A stretch of 64,000 nt of DNA, taken from assembly GCA_024404145.1 (NCBI GenBank), contig JAKSQK010000005.1, positions 21,280-85,279 on the forward strand, read 5' to 3'. This stretch comes from Clostridia bacterium (GTDB taxonomy: Bacteria > Bacillota > Clostridia > Oscillospirales > Acutalibacteraceae). A program made the position numbers and the translations under genes. This document shows, piece by piece, positions 53,726-61,373 of the stretch. The first letter of the stretch is position 1; every line of letters begins with the position of its first letter. A model generated the notes under the pieces. It had not been told where the DNA came from. It ran no database searches and worked only from the letters and a program-made list of their open reading frames with translations.

Positions 53726-54697
53726 ATGAAAAAAGGATTAGATAAACTGTTTTTTGGCTTGGGCGCAGTAACTGCGGCAACCGTTACGGCAACCGTTGTT
53801 TCAAAAAAACTTACAAAAGCGCTTGTCGGCGAGGCGCTTGACCGCAACGCTCCAAAGCCCATAAAAACTATTGCCGATAATAAAATCGACGACTTTTTTT
53901 CTGAGGATACATTCAAAAGCGTTGTCCCGCTTATTGAAAAACTTGAAAATCAACCGACAAAGTTAATTGAAATTGAGGCGGACGACGGCACAAAACTTAT
54001 CGGTCATTATTTTTCCTGCGATAATCCGAAAAGGGTAGTTCTTGCTATGCATGGTTGGCGCTCAACTTGGTCAAAGGATTTCGGCGCATCGGCTGACTTT
54101 TTGCGTGATAATAACTGCGATGTTCTTTACATTGAGCAGAGAGGTCAGGGCAACAGCGGCGGAGAATATATGGGCTTTGGTATGATAGAGCGATACGACT
54201 GTCTTAACTGGATAGACTGGTTAAAGCAAAACTCAAACGAACTGCCCATATATCTGCTCGGTATTTCAATGGGCGCCGCAACCGTTATGATGGCATCGGG
54301 ATTTGACCTTCAAGGCAAAGTTTCGGGTATTATTGCCGACTGCGGATATACCTCTGCCAACGAAATATTTAGGCATGTTGCAAAAACAACCCTCCATTTT
54401 CCGTATTCCATCAAAGAAAATCAGGTTAATAATTTCTGCAAAGAAAAAATAAATTTCGGCACCAAGGATTACTCAACTATCGATGCACTTAAAACAAATA
54501 AAGTGCCGATACTTTTTATCCACGGTACCGAAGATACTTTTGTTCCTATTAGTATGACCTATGATAATTATAAAGCATGTGTTGCCCCCAAGAAGCTTTT
54601 TGTTGTTCCGGGCGCTAAACACGGCGAAAGTTATCTTGTTGATAAAGAGGGCTACGAAAAAACCGTTTTGGAATTCTTTTCTGAAAACGATAATTAG
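53726..54697 (+). CDS. Alpha/beta hydrolase (serine hydrolase)
   Basis: Hydrolase of 323 residues. The first 30 residues are hydrophobic ([17 protein letters not shown]) and probably anchor it to the membrane. [13 protein letters not shown] provides the oxyanion histidine-glycine, [15 protein letters not shown] the nucleophile Ser (GxSxG), HGTEDTFVP the acid, and PGAKHGESY the catalytic histidine. It resembles YqkD/BEM46-like hydrolases. Substrate unknown. Its last four bases overlap the converging spo0A stop. Confidence 0.85.
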   Translation: MKKGLDKLFFGLGAVTAATVTATVVSKKLTKALVGEALDRNAPKPIKTIADNKIDDFFSEDTFKSVVPLIEKLENQPTKLIEIEADDGTKLIGHYFSCDNPKRVVLAMHGWRSTWSKDFGASADFLRDNNCDVLYIEQRGQGNSGGEYMGFGMIERYDCLNWIDWLKQNSNELPIYLLGISMGAATVMMASGFDLQGKVSGIIADCGYTSANEIFRHVAKTTLHFPYSIKENQVNNFCKEKINFGTKDYSTIDALKTNKVPILFIHGTEDTFVPISMTYDNYKACVAPKKLFVVPGAKHGESYLVDKEGYEKTVLEFFSENDN

Positions 54698-55485
54698 GCG
54701 GGGCATAATTCGCTTCTTGATAACTGCAAACTAAGTTTATCGGCTATCATTGCGATAAATTCGCTGTTTGTCGGTTTTCCTCGGTCGTTTTGCACCGTAA
54801 ATCCGAAATATGAATTTAATGTATCTATATCTCCTCTGTCCCAAGCAACTTCAATGGCATGGCGAATGGCCCTTTCAACCCTTGAAGATGTTGTTCCGTT
54901 ATGTTTTGCAACGGTGGGGTAGAGGAGTTTTGTTACCGAATTTATCATCTCTCTATCTTTAATTGAAAGCATAATTGCTTCTCTTAGATACTGATAACCT
55001 TTAATATGCGCCGGAACTCCTATCTGATGAATAATTTCGGTTATCATCAGTTGCAGGTCGTTGTCCGTTAAGATGTTGTTTTTAAGAACAACGGGTTCTT
55101 TGTCATTTTTCCAGTCTGAAAGTTGAATTATCCTCTTTGCCAATGTATCAATATCAAACGGTTTAAGGAAATAGAACGAAGCCCCCGCATTAAGCGTTTC
55201 CTTTTCGAGCCGACTGTTATCAAAACTTGACATTGCCATTACCATCGGCTTGTTTTCGGGGCCGCTTTCTTTAAGGCGGGATAATACTCCCAGAATATCA
55301 AGATTAGGCATAAAAACATCAGCTAAAACAACATCGGGCTTTTTTGCGTTTATCCCTTCAAGAAGTTTAACTCCGTCTTTATCGCAGAGTTCAACCTCCA
55401 TACCGTAACTTTTGAAAGCTTTTTCAAAAACTTGTCCGAGCTCTGTTGAATTATCGGCGACCATAACTTTTAATCTTTTTTGCAT
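54694..55485 (-). CDS. spo0A: Sporulation master regulator Spo0A
   Basis: Response regulator of 263 residues. The receiver domain has VMVADNSTE, the phosphorylated aspartate in [10 protein letters not shown], and the lysine in YFLKPFD. A linker then leads to the Spo0A-specific DNA-binding domain: [38 protein letters not shown] and [16 protein letters not shown], the most conserved parts of the family. It controls entry into sporulation through 0A boxes such as the one at 48405. GGGAGG precedes the ATG. Confidence 0.97.
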   Translation of the reverse strand: MQKRLKVMVADNSTELGQVFEKAFKSYGMEVELCDKDGVKLLEGINAKKPDVVLADVFMPNLDILGVLSRLKESGPENKPMVMAMSSFDNSRLEKETLNAGASFYFLKPFDIDTLAKRIIQLSDWKNDKEPVVLKNNILTDNDLQLMITEIIHQIGVPAHIKGYQYLREAIMLSIKDREMINSVTKLLYPTVAKHNGTTSSRVERAIRHAIEVAWDRGDIDTLNSYFGFTVQNDRGKPTNSEFIAMIADKLSLQLSRSELCPA

Positions 55486-55520
55486 TTTATTTTCCTCCCA
55501 AAACTTTTATTGTTTTCCAT

Positions 55521-55549
55521 ATCTTACCATAATATTCATCATAATTCAA
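55521..55549 (-). promoter_or_regulatory. Vegetative promoter of spo0A
   Basis: Minus strand TTGAAT (55549-55544), 17-base spacer, TAAGAT (55526-55521), about 36 bases before the start codon. Confidence 0.6.
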
Positions 55550-55598
55550 GTATTTTTTCACGATATTTTTAGATTTTTTCTAATATTTTGCTATTTTT

Positions 55599-55605
55599 AT
55601 CGACA
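55599..55605 (-). promoter_or_regulatory. Spo0A box-like site upstream of spo0A
   Basis: Minus strand TGTCGAT within TTTTTGTCGAT, six of seven core positions of the 0A box, about 115 bases upstream of spo0A. Autoregulation is a reasonable guess. Confidence 0.4.
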
Positions 55606-55719
55606 AAAAGCGATAAAATATCCAAAAAAAATGGATAAAAAAACAAAGAAATATGTCTTTATTTATCAAAAAAAGTATGTTATAATAAAGAAAATTAAAA
55701 TAAAAAGGTGGAAATTCAA

Positions 55720-56118
55720 ATGAAAAAGTTTCTCGAAGAATTCAAAGCATTTGCCCTTAAAGGTAATGTTGTTGATCTGGCAATAGGTATGATTATCGGC
55801 GGCGCTTTTACCGCAATCGTAACCGCTCTCACTGCAAACTTTATCCAACCTATTCTCGATTTGGCTACCGGCGCTCATAAAGGACTTTACACTTGGCCGG
55901 AAATAGCAGCGTTTATTTCTGCATTTATTTCAGCAGTAATCAATTTTGTAATTATTGCGCTCGTATTATTCCTTCTTCTTAAAGCAATAAATAAACTTTC
56001 AGATCTAAAAAAGAAGGATGAAGAGGTACCGGCTGTTACAACAAAGACCTGTCCTTATTGCAAGAGCGAAATTGATTTAGAAGCAACCCGTTGCCCTCAT
56101 TGTACATCTGAACTTTAA
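55720..56118 (+). CDS. mscL: Large-conductance mechanosensitive channel with C-terminal zinc ribbon
   Basis: Channel of 132 residues that opens under membrane tension to release solutes. The start FLEEFKAFALKGNVVDLAIG is the MscL signature and precedes TM1. TM2 spans about residues 70-92. The external loop is short (from TGAHKGLYTW). The C-terminal cytoplasmic helix is followed by a zinc ribbon, CPYCKSEIDLEATRCPHC, in place of the usual charged bundle. ATG 55720 is preferred because AAGGTGG lies upstream; GTG 55708 is part of that site. Confidence 0.93.
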   Translation: MKKFLEEFKAFALKGNVVDLAIGMIIGGAFTAIVTALTANFIQPILDLATGAHKGLYTWPEIAAFISAFISAVINFVIIALVLFLLLKAINKLSDLKKKDEEVPAVTTKTCPYCKSEIDLEATRCPHCTSEL

Positions 56119-56136
56119 TTATTATTACAAATAAAT

Positions 56137-56171
56137 AAAAGGCAGTCCGAATTTTTCGGACTGCCTTTTTT
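56137..56171. terminator. Bidirectional rho-independent terminator
   Basis: A 14-bp stem built on AAAAGGCAGTCCGA around an AT loop, with T-runs on both strands. Shared by mscL and the phospho-sugar mutase gene. Confidence 0.85.
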
Positions 56172-56185
56172 GCTGTTTTGCTTTC

Positions 56186-57901
56186 TTAAACTCCTAAAAG
56201 TTTTGTTCCATAGCTTAAAAGAGTTGCGCGTTTTTCGGTTGCCTTTTTGTCTGTTTCGGCAATGGCGCCTATATAAATTTTAATTTTCGGCTCGGTTCCG
56301 GAAGGTCTTACAATAACGGAACTGCCGTCTTCAAGATAGAACCCCAAAACATTTGATTTGGGTAGTTCAATTTCGGTTTTTTCGCCGCTATCAAAATCGG
56401 TTGAAACCGAAATACCGAAATCTTTGAAAACGCTAACCTTTATATCGCTGATACTTTTCGGAACATTGTTTCTTAAATTATCCATAATCGAAGCGATTTT
56501 TGCCATACCGGTTATACCCTCAAAGGTGAAACTTTTCTGAACACAGTAGCAAAAGCCGAATTCATTATATATATCTTCTAAAACTTCTGCGAGGTTTTTC
56601 CCGATGGATTTATAATATGCCGCCATTTCGCAGATAAGCATAGATGCTACTACGGCATCTTTATCTCTTGCGTGGTCTCCTGCAAGATAACCGTAACTTT
56701 CTTCAAATCCCAAAACATAGCGGTTGGATTCATTATTATCAGCAAGAAGGGTTATCTGTTCTCCGATAAACTTAAATCCGGTTAAAACCTCTATAACTTT
56801 GCAACCGTATTTATTTGCAATGTTTTTAACAAGTTCTGTTGTAACTATGGTTTTAACAGTTATGGGGTTTTGAGGCAGTGTTCCAAGCGCTTTTCTTCTT
56901 GAAAGAATGTAATTGAGCATTAAAACACCGACATCGTTGCCCGAAAATAAGGTATATTCGCCATTGTTTCTTACCGCAATTCCAACACGGTCGCAGTCGG
57001 GGTCGGTTGCGATTAAAATATCTGCAGGATTATTTTCGGCGATTTTTTTTGCTTCAACAAAGGCATCGGGGGTTTCGGGATTAGGATAGGGGCAGGTAGG
57101 GAAGTTGCCGTTTGGCAATTCTTCGGATTTAACAACCGTTACATTGCTTACACCTATTCTTTTAAGAATATCTCTAACCGGTTTGTTTCCCGTACCGTGA
57201 AGCGGAGAGTAAATAACGCTGAGGTTTGAAAGGTCTAAATCTTTTGAAACTCTTACATTTTCTATACTGTCAAGAAAAGCATTATATACATCATCGCTTA
57301 TATATTCAATTTTTCCCGATTTTATGCCCTCGTCAAAATCCAAGGACTTAACGCCCTCAAATGTATCAACCTTATTCATAATGTCAAGAACAAAATCGGC
57401 GGCTTCGGGACATAACTGGCAACCGGTACTGTCGTATGCTTTGTAACCGTTGTATTTTGAAGGATTATGACTCGCCGTTACAACAACACCGGCATCGCAT
57501 TTAAGATATCTTACGGCAAAGGAGAGCATCGGAGTAGGCATTAGTTCTTTATAAATATAAACTTTAACACCGTTTGCGGCAAAAACTTCTGCTGCGGTTT
57601 TTGCAAAAAGGTCAGATTTAATTCGGCTGTCATAAGCAATGGCAACGCTACCGTTATTGTTTATTGAGTTTATATAAGCGGCAAGACCCTGAGAAGCTTT
57701 TCCTATGGTATAAACATTAAGGCGGTTAGTTCCGGCTCCGATAATACCTCTAAGCCCCGCCGTACCGAATTCGAGGTTAGTATAAAAAGCTTCGGTCATT
57801 TCGTTATCATTGTTTTCCATGGCGCAGAGTTCGTGAATTAAATCGCCGTCTTTTACTGCTTTTTCCTTCCAAATTTCAAAAAATTGCTTAACATCGTTCA
57901 T
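56186..57901 (-). CDS. Phospho-sugar mutase (phosphoglucomutase/phosphomannomutase, PgcA-like)
   Basis: Alpha-D-phosphohexomutase of 571 residues. EFGTAGLRGIIGAGTNRLN is the N-terminal signature, VVTASHNPSKYNGYKAY has the phosphoserine, ATDPDCDRVGIAV binds the metal, GFEESYGYLAGD binds the sugar, and VRPSGTEPKIKIY binds phosphate. Length matches Bacillus PgcA-type phosphoglucomutase. It makes glucose-1-phosphate, feeding both GlgC and UDP-sugar synthesis. It has its own promoter on the minus strand and no operon partner. Confidence 0.94.
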   Translation of the reverse strand: MNDVKQFFEIWKEKAVKDGDLIHELCAMENNDNEMTEAFYTNLEFGTAGLRGIIGAGTNRLNVYTIGKASQGLAAYINSINNNGSVAIAYDSRIKSDLFAKTAAEVFAANGVKVYIYKELMPTPMLSFAVRYLKCDAGVVVTASHNPSKYNGYKAYDSTGCQLCPEAADFVLDIMNKVDTFEGVKSLDFDEGIKSGKIEYISDDVYNAFLDSIENVRVSKDLDLSNLSVIYSPLHGTGNKPVRDILKRIGVSNVTVVKSEELPNGNFPTCPYPNPETPDAFVEAKKIAENNPADILIATDPDCDRVGIAVRNNGEYTLFSGNDVGVLMLNYILSRRKALGTLPQNPITVKTIVTTELVKNIANKYGCKVIEVLTGFKFIGEQITLLADNNESNRYVLGFEESYGYLAGDHARDKDAVVASMLICEMAAYYKSIGKNLAEVLEDIYNEFGFCYCVQKSFTFEGITGMAKIASIMDNLRNNVPKSISDIKVSVFKDFGISVSTDFDSGEKTEIELPKSNVLGFYLEDGSSVIVRPSGTEPKIKIYIGAIAETDKKATEKRATLLSYGTKLLGV

Positions 57902-57939
57902 TTAACCTTTTGCATCTCCGTAAATTATAATATGTATAT

Positions 57940-57968
57940 ATTGTATATATATTTGCTTGACTTGTCAA
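57940..57968 (-). promoter_or_regulatory. Promoter of the phospho-sugar mutase gene
   Basis: Minus strand TTGACA (57968-57963), 17-base spacer, TACAAT (57945-57940), about 40 bases before the start. A second TATAAT lies nearer the gene. Confidence 0.65.
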
Positions 57969-58015
57969 TTATTTCATAGAAATTTTGTCATTTTTGCCGA
58001 TTTTTTCAAAAAAAC

Positions 58016-58044
58016 TTGACAAAAATGATTTTTAACATTATCAT
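58016..58044 (+). promoter_or_regulatory. Promoter of the sigma-factor gene
   Basis: TTGACA at 58016-58021, 17-base spacer, TATCAT at 58039-58044, 42 bases before the start codon. Confidence 0.7.
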
Positions 58045-58086
58045 TAAAGAAACTGTTTATGTATTTTCAACTGTTTTGAGGTGCAA

Positions 58087-58659
58087 ATGGGAATTAATTT
58101 TGTTGAAAAAAGCGAAAATTTGTCAGATAATGAAATAATTTCCAAAATTTCAAACGGTAAATATGAGTATCTTCAAGTTCTTACGGATAGGTATATGCCC
58201 CTTATTATTAAAAAGGCAAAATCTTTCGAGGGGCAAGGCATCGAAACCGATGATTTGATAGCTGAAGGTTTTATGGGAATTTTCAGTGCGGTTAAGATGT
58301 TTGATGAGCGCCTTTCAAAGTTTTCTACCTTTGTTTCGGTTTGTATTGAGAGGGCAATGATAAGTGCGGTAAGAACCGTAGGCCGAAAAAAGCGGATCCC
58401 CCCCGATATGCTTATGCCTATTGAAGATGTCGATTTAGCGGGGGATGAAAATCCCGAGGATATTTACATAAATAAGGAGAGTTACAATTCCCTTAAAGAA
58501 AATATTTTTTCCGAGCTTTCGGAAATGGAATATAATGTTTTATCGTTGTTTTTAGAGGGTAATACCTATGCGGATATTTCCGAAAAGCTTGGTATTTCGC
58601 TTAAATCGGTCGATAATTCGTTATCAAGAATAAGAAACAAAATCAAAAAGCAGAAATAA
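58087..58659 (+). CDS. Sigma-70 family RNA polymerase sigma factor (sigma-H-like)
   Basis: Sigma factor of 190 residues. Region 2 reads YMPLIIKKAKSFEGQGIETD followed by DLIAEGFMGIFSAVKMFD and RLSKFSTFVSVCIERAMISA. Region 4 reads LSEMEYNVLSLFLEGNTYAD then ISEKLGISLKSVDNSLSRIR. No region 3 and a short linker. This layout and the spacing resemble sigma-H (Spo0H) of Firmicutes, but also other small alternative sigmas, so I leave the symbol empty. ATG 58087 is preferred; GTG 58081 overlaps the GAGGTG site. Confidence 0.87.
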   Translation: MGINFVEKSENLSDNEIISKISNGKYEYLQVLTDRYMPLIIKKAKSFEGQGIETDDLIAEGFMGIFSAVKMFDERLSKFSTFVSVCIERAMISAVRTVGRKKRIPPDMLMPIEDVDLAGDENPEDIYINKESYNSLKENIFSELSEMEYNVLSLFLEGNTYADISEKLGISLKSVDNSLSRIRNKIKKQK

Positions 58660-58668
58660 CTGCTTTTA
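58646..58668 (+). terminator. Probable weak terminator at the end of the sigma gene
   Basis: AAAAGCAG-AAATAA-CTGCTTTT inverted repeat spanning the stop codon, with only a short T-run, so read-through into the next gene is possible. Confidence 0.5.
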
Positions 58669-58670
58669 TA

Positions 58671-58737
58671 TGGCCCGTTGTAGCTTAAAAAGAAGAGCGT
58701 TGAAATCAAAGATATCGGTGCAATTCCGGTCAGGGCT
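58671..58737 (+). ncRNA. Structured leader with tRNA-like elements upstream of the zinc-ribbon gene
   Basis: Between the sigma gene and the zinc-ribbon gene lies a stretch that can form three stems. The outer stem is TGGCCC with GGGCTA. A D-arm-like stem is GCTT with GAGC (58683-58698). A T-arm-like stem has a 7-base loop, ATCGG-TGCAATT-CCGGT (58714-58730). There is no room for a normal anticodon arm, the D-loop lacks GG and the T-loop lacks TTC. It is therefore not a working tRNA. A leader RNA or a decayed tRNA are both possible. Confidence 0.35.
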
Positions 58738-58774
58738 AATAACAAACATATACGAAAAAGAGAGAGGTACCAAA

Positions 58775-59080
58775 ATGTTTGAGGACAAGACCTTAGTTTG
58801 TAAAGAATGTGGCGAAGAATTTATCTTCACAGCAAGAGAACAGGAATTTTATGAGGAAAAAGGATTCGAGAATGAACCGCAGCGTTGTAAGCCGTGCCGT
58901 GATAAGCGCAAACAGGCAAGCAGAGCTCCGAGAGAGATGCATGAAGCTGTTTGTAATGCTTGTGGCGGTGTAGCTCGTGTTCCGTTTGTTCCGCGCGATG
59001 ACCGTCCGATTTATTGCAGCGAATGTTTTGCAAAGATGAAGGAAGAGGAAGCTGCTGCTCCTGCGGAAGACGCTGAATAA
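58775..59080 (+). CDS. Small zinc-ribbon protein
   Basis: Protein of 101 residues from the ATG at 58775 behind AGAGAGGT; the frame extends further upstream but without a start site. Two treble/ribbon modules are visible: CKECGEEFIF with CKPC, and CNACGG with CSEC. RDDRPIYCSECFAKM is typical of the clostridial zinc-ribbon family often mislabelled cytochrome C551. An acidic alanine-rich tail ends it. The function is unknown; nucleic-acid binding is a fair guess. It has a structured leader. Confidence 0.82.
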   Translation: MFEDKTLVCKECGEEFIFTAREQEFYEEKGFENEPQRCKPCRDKRKQASRAPREMHEAVCNACGGVARVPFVPRDDRPIYCSECFAKMKEEEAAAPAEDAE

Positions 59081-59097
59081 ATATATTCATTAAAAGA

Positions 59098-59125
59098 TAA
59101 AACCGCCTTTTGGCGGTTTTCTTTT
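59098..59125 (+). terminator. Rho-independent terminator
   Basis: AAAACCGCC-TTTT-GGCGGTTTT hairpin with a following T-rich run, just after the zinc-ribbon gene. Confidence 0.85.
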
Positions 59126-59152
59126 ATTATTTACATAACATTTTTTTCTTAT

Positions 59153-59186
59153 TAACATTTTCTTAATAAAATTGTTATAGTATAAT
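59153..59186 (+). promoter_or_regulatory. Promoter region of the two-component operon with TTAACA-type direct repeats
   Basis: TTAACA (59153-59158) and TTAATA (59164-59169) start 11 bases apart, the spacing of PhoP-type boxes bound by OmpR-family regulators. A TATAAT follows at 59181-59186, 20 bases before the start codon. Confidence 0.4.
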
Positions 59187-59205
59187 ACATGTGGGAAGTG
59201 AGAAT

Positions 59206-59898
59206 ATGCCTGATGCAAAAGTTTTAATTGTAGATGATGACCGCAATATATGTGAATTATTGCGTTTATATCTTCAAAAGGACGGCTTTGATATCGCCAT
59301 TGCCAACGACGGCGAAGAAGCGATAGAGTTAAACGAAAGTTTTAAGCCGAATTTAATATTGCTCGATGTTATGATGCCTAAACTTGACGGTTGGCAGGTA
59401 TGCAGAGAGTTAAGAAAAACTTCCGATGTTCCGATTATTATGCTTACGGCAAAGGGAGAAATCTTTGATAAGATTTTAGGTCTTGAACTCGGCGCCGATG
59501 ATTATATAAGCAAACCCTTTGATACAAAAGAGGTTATTGCGAGGATAAAGGCGGTACTGAGAAGAACTACCGATAATTCAAAAAACAAAACGCAGGAAGT
59601 AAAATACGATAAACTTATAATAAATATGACTAATTTTGTTCTTATAGTCAATGGCAAACAAATTGATACTCCGCCTAAGGAACTTGAACTAATATATCAT
59701 CTTGCGAGTAATCCTAATAGGGTTTATACAAGAGACCAGTTGCTTGATGAGGTTTGGGGTTTTGATTATTACGGCGATTCGAGAACGGTTGATGTTCATG
59801 TTAAGCGGCTTCGTGAAAAACTTGAGAATGTATCTGATGAATGGTCGCTTCGCACCGTTTGGGGTGTCGGATATAAATTCGAGGTCAAATCAAAGTAA
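59206..59898 (+). CDS. OmpR/PhoB-family response regulator
   Basis: Response regulator of 230 residues. The receiver has VLIVDDDRNI, the phosphorylated aspartate in LILLDVMMPKLDGW, threonine in PIIMLTAKG and lysine in YISKPFD. The C-terminal winged helix ends with RTVDVHVKRLREKLE and TVWGVGYKFE. ATG 59206 follows GGAAGTGAG; GTG 59191 is upstream of that site. It is cotranscribed with the histidine kinase and an HtrA-like protease, so cell-envelope stress is a plausible trigger. Confidence 0.94.
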   Translation: MPDAKVLIVDDDRNICELLRLYLQKDGFDIAIANDGEEAIELNESFKPNLILLDVMMPKLDGWQVCRELRKTSDVPIIMLTAKGEIFDKILGLELGADDYISKPFDTKEVIARIKAVLRRTTDNSKNKTQEVKYDKLIINMTNFVLIVNGKQIDTPPKELELIYHLASNPNRVYTRDQLLDEVWGFDYYGDSRTVDVHVKRLREKLENVSDEWSLRTVWGVGYKFEVKSK

Positions 59899-59930
59899 TT
59901 AAAGCCGTTTTCTGAAAGGAAGGGCAAAAG

Positions 59931-61370
59931 TTGAAGCAAAAACTTTTTACAAAGTATTTTTTGGCAACTGGAACGCTTGTTGTTTGCAGTCTTACCGTTA
60001 TTATGATGATAATGACGGTGGTTTATTATCAGTATATTTCCGAAACAAAGTATGAATCGTTACAAACTTCCTGTGATACAATTTCGTCATTTTATAAGGA
60101 AAACAGGAACAGTATATCGGGTTTTGAATCGCAAAAGGGTATTTATTATATAATGAAAAACCTTTCCGATGTTTCGGATTACGACCTTTTTATAACCGAC
60201 AACTACGGTGTAGTTAAAATTTGCTCTTGTGAAGATTGGCTTAATACGGGGCATTGTCATCATACCGAAAAAATGGTTGATAAAAGATACTTTTCGGGCG
60301 CATTAAAGGAAAAAAAGGGAGAAATAACGAGTTTAGGCGTTTATAAGGAACCGCATTATGTTTCCTCGTCGCCCATAACCGCCGTAGACGGCAGTTTGAT
60401 AGGTATGGTAATTGCCGCCTCGCCTATAACAGGGCTTAAATCTATGTTTTCGAGTATCGGCAAAATATATTTGCTTAGTGCGATTATTCCTCTTTGCATT
60501 ATGTTTGTTGCGCTCTATATCATAACCTATAAACTGACAAGACCGTTAAAACTTATGTCGGTTGCGGCGAAGTCGATGGCAAACGGCGACTTTTCAAAGC
60601 GAATTCCCGTAACGAGCGATGATGAAATAGGCGAACTTGCCGTTTCTTTTAATCAGATGACAAATTCGCTTTCAAGACTTGAAAATATGCGAAAAAGTTT
60701 TGTTGCCGATGTATCTCACGAGCTTAAAACTCCGATGACTACTATCGGCGGATTTATCGACGGCATAATAGACGGAACGATAGAACCTGAAAAGGAAAAG
60801 CATTATCTTTCGCTTGTATCGGAAGAAATAAAGCGCCTTTCCCGTATGGTTGAGTCAATGCTCAGTATTTCGAGAATAGAATCAGATGAGTTTAAGTTAA
60901 AACCTGAAAATTTTGATTTTAAGGAACTCCTTTTGAGTATAGTACTAAGTCAAGAACAGCGAATTGAAGCAAAAAATATAGATATAATAGGTCTTGACGG
61001 TGTTATGAGTATAAGTGTTTTCGCCGATAAGGATTTGATATACAGAGTAGTTTATAACCTTATTGACAATGCGATAAAATTCACCGAAATAAACGGCAGA
61101 ATTTCTTTTGCTGTTAAAAACAGTTCCGAAAAGCTCGAATTTTCCGTTACCAATTCGGGTATCGGAATAAAAAGCGCCGATATACCTTATGTTTTTGAGC
61201 GGTTTTACAAAACCGATAAATCCCGTTCCGAGAATAAAAACAGTACGGGGCTCGGGCTTTATATAGTTAAAACAATAATAAATAAGCATGGCGGTAAGAT
61301 TTGGGTTTCAAGTACCGAAAACGAGAAAACAACCTTTGCGTTTACCTTGCCGAAAAATGACAGGAGATAG
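59931..61370 (+). CDS. Membrane sensor histidine kinase
   Basis: Kinase of 479 residues from a TTG start behind GGAAGGG. TM1 covers residues 10-35. An extracellular sensor domain of about 140 residues contains the cluster CSCEDWLNTGHCHH. TM2 is near residues 178-200, followed by a HAMP domain. The H-box FVADVSHELKTPMTTIGGF, N-box LIDNAIKF, G1 SGIGIKSADI and G2 STGLGLYIVKT complete the catalytic core. It pairs with the response regulator before it. The cysteine/histidine cluster could bind a metal or sense redox state. Confidence 0.93.
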   Translation: MKQKLFTKYFLATGTLVVCSLTVIMMIMTVVYYQYISETKYESLQTSCDTISSFYKENRNSISGFESQKGIYYIMKNLSDVSDYDLFITDNYGVVKICSCEDWLNTGHCHHTEKMVDKRYFSGALKEKKGEITSLGVYKEPHYVSSSPITAVDGSLIGMVIAASPITGLKSMFSSIGKIYLLSAIIPLCIMFVALYIITYKLTRPLKLMSVAAKSMANGDFSKRIPVTSDDEIGELAVSFNQMTNSLSRLENMRKSFVADVSHELKTPMTTIGGFIDGIIDGTIEPEKEKHYLSLVSEEIKRLSRMVESMLSISRIESDEFKLKPENFDFKELLLSIVLSQEQRIEAKNIDIIGLDGVMSISVFADKDLIYRVVYNLIDNAIKFTEINGRISFAVKNSSEKLEFSVTNSGIGIKSADIPYVFERFYKTDKSRSENKNSTGLGLYIVKTIINKHGGKIWVSSTENEKTTFAFTLPKNDRR

Positions 61371-61373
61371 AAT

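Noticed and set aside
58671..58740. tRNA gene
   Set aside because: The stretch is about 67 bases with no anticodon arm; D-loop GG and T-loop TTC are missing and the acceptor stem has a mismatch. Kept only as a structured leader of low confidence.
58700..58740. Cobalamin or FMN riboswitch
   Set aside because: Only the GGTGCAATTCCGG-like junction fits. The remaining conserved parts of either class are absent and the element is too short.
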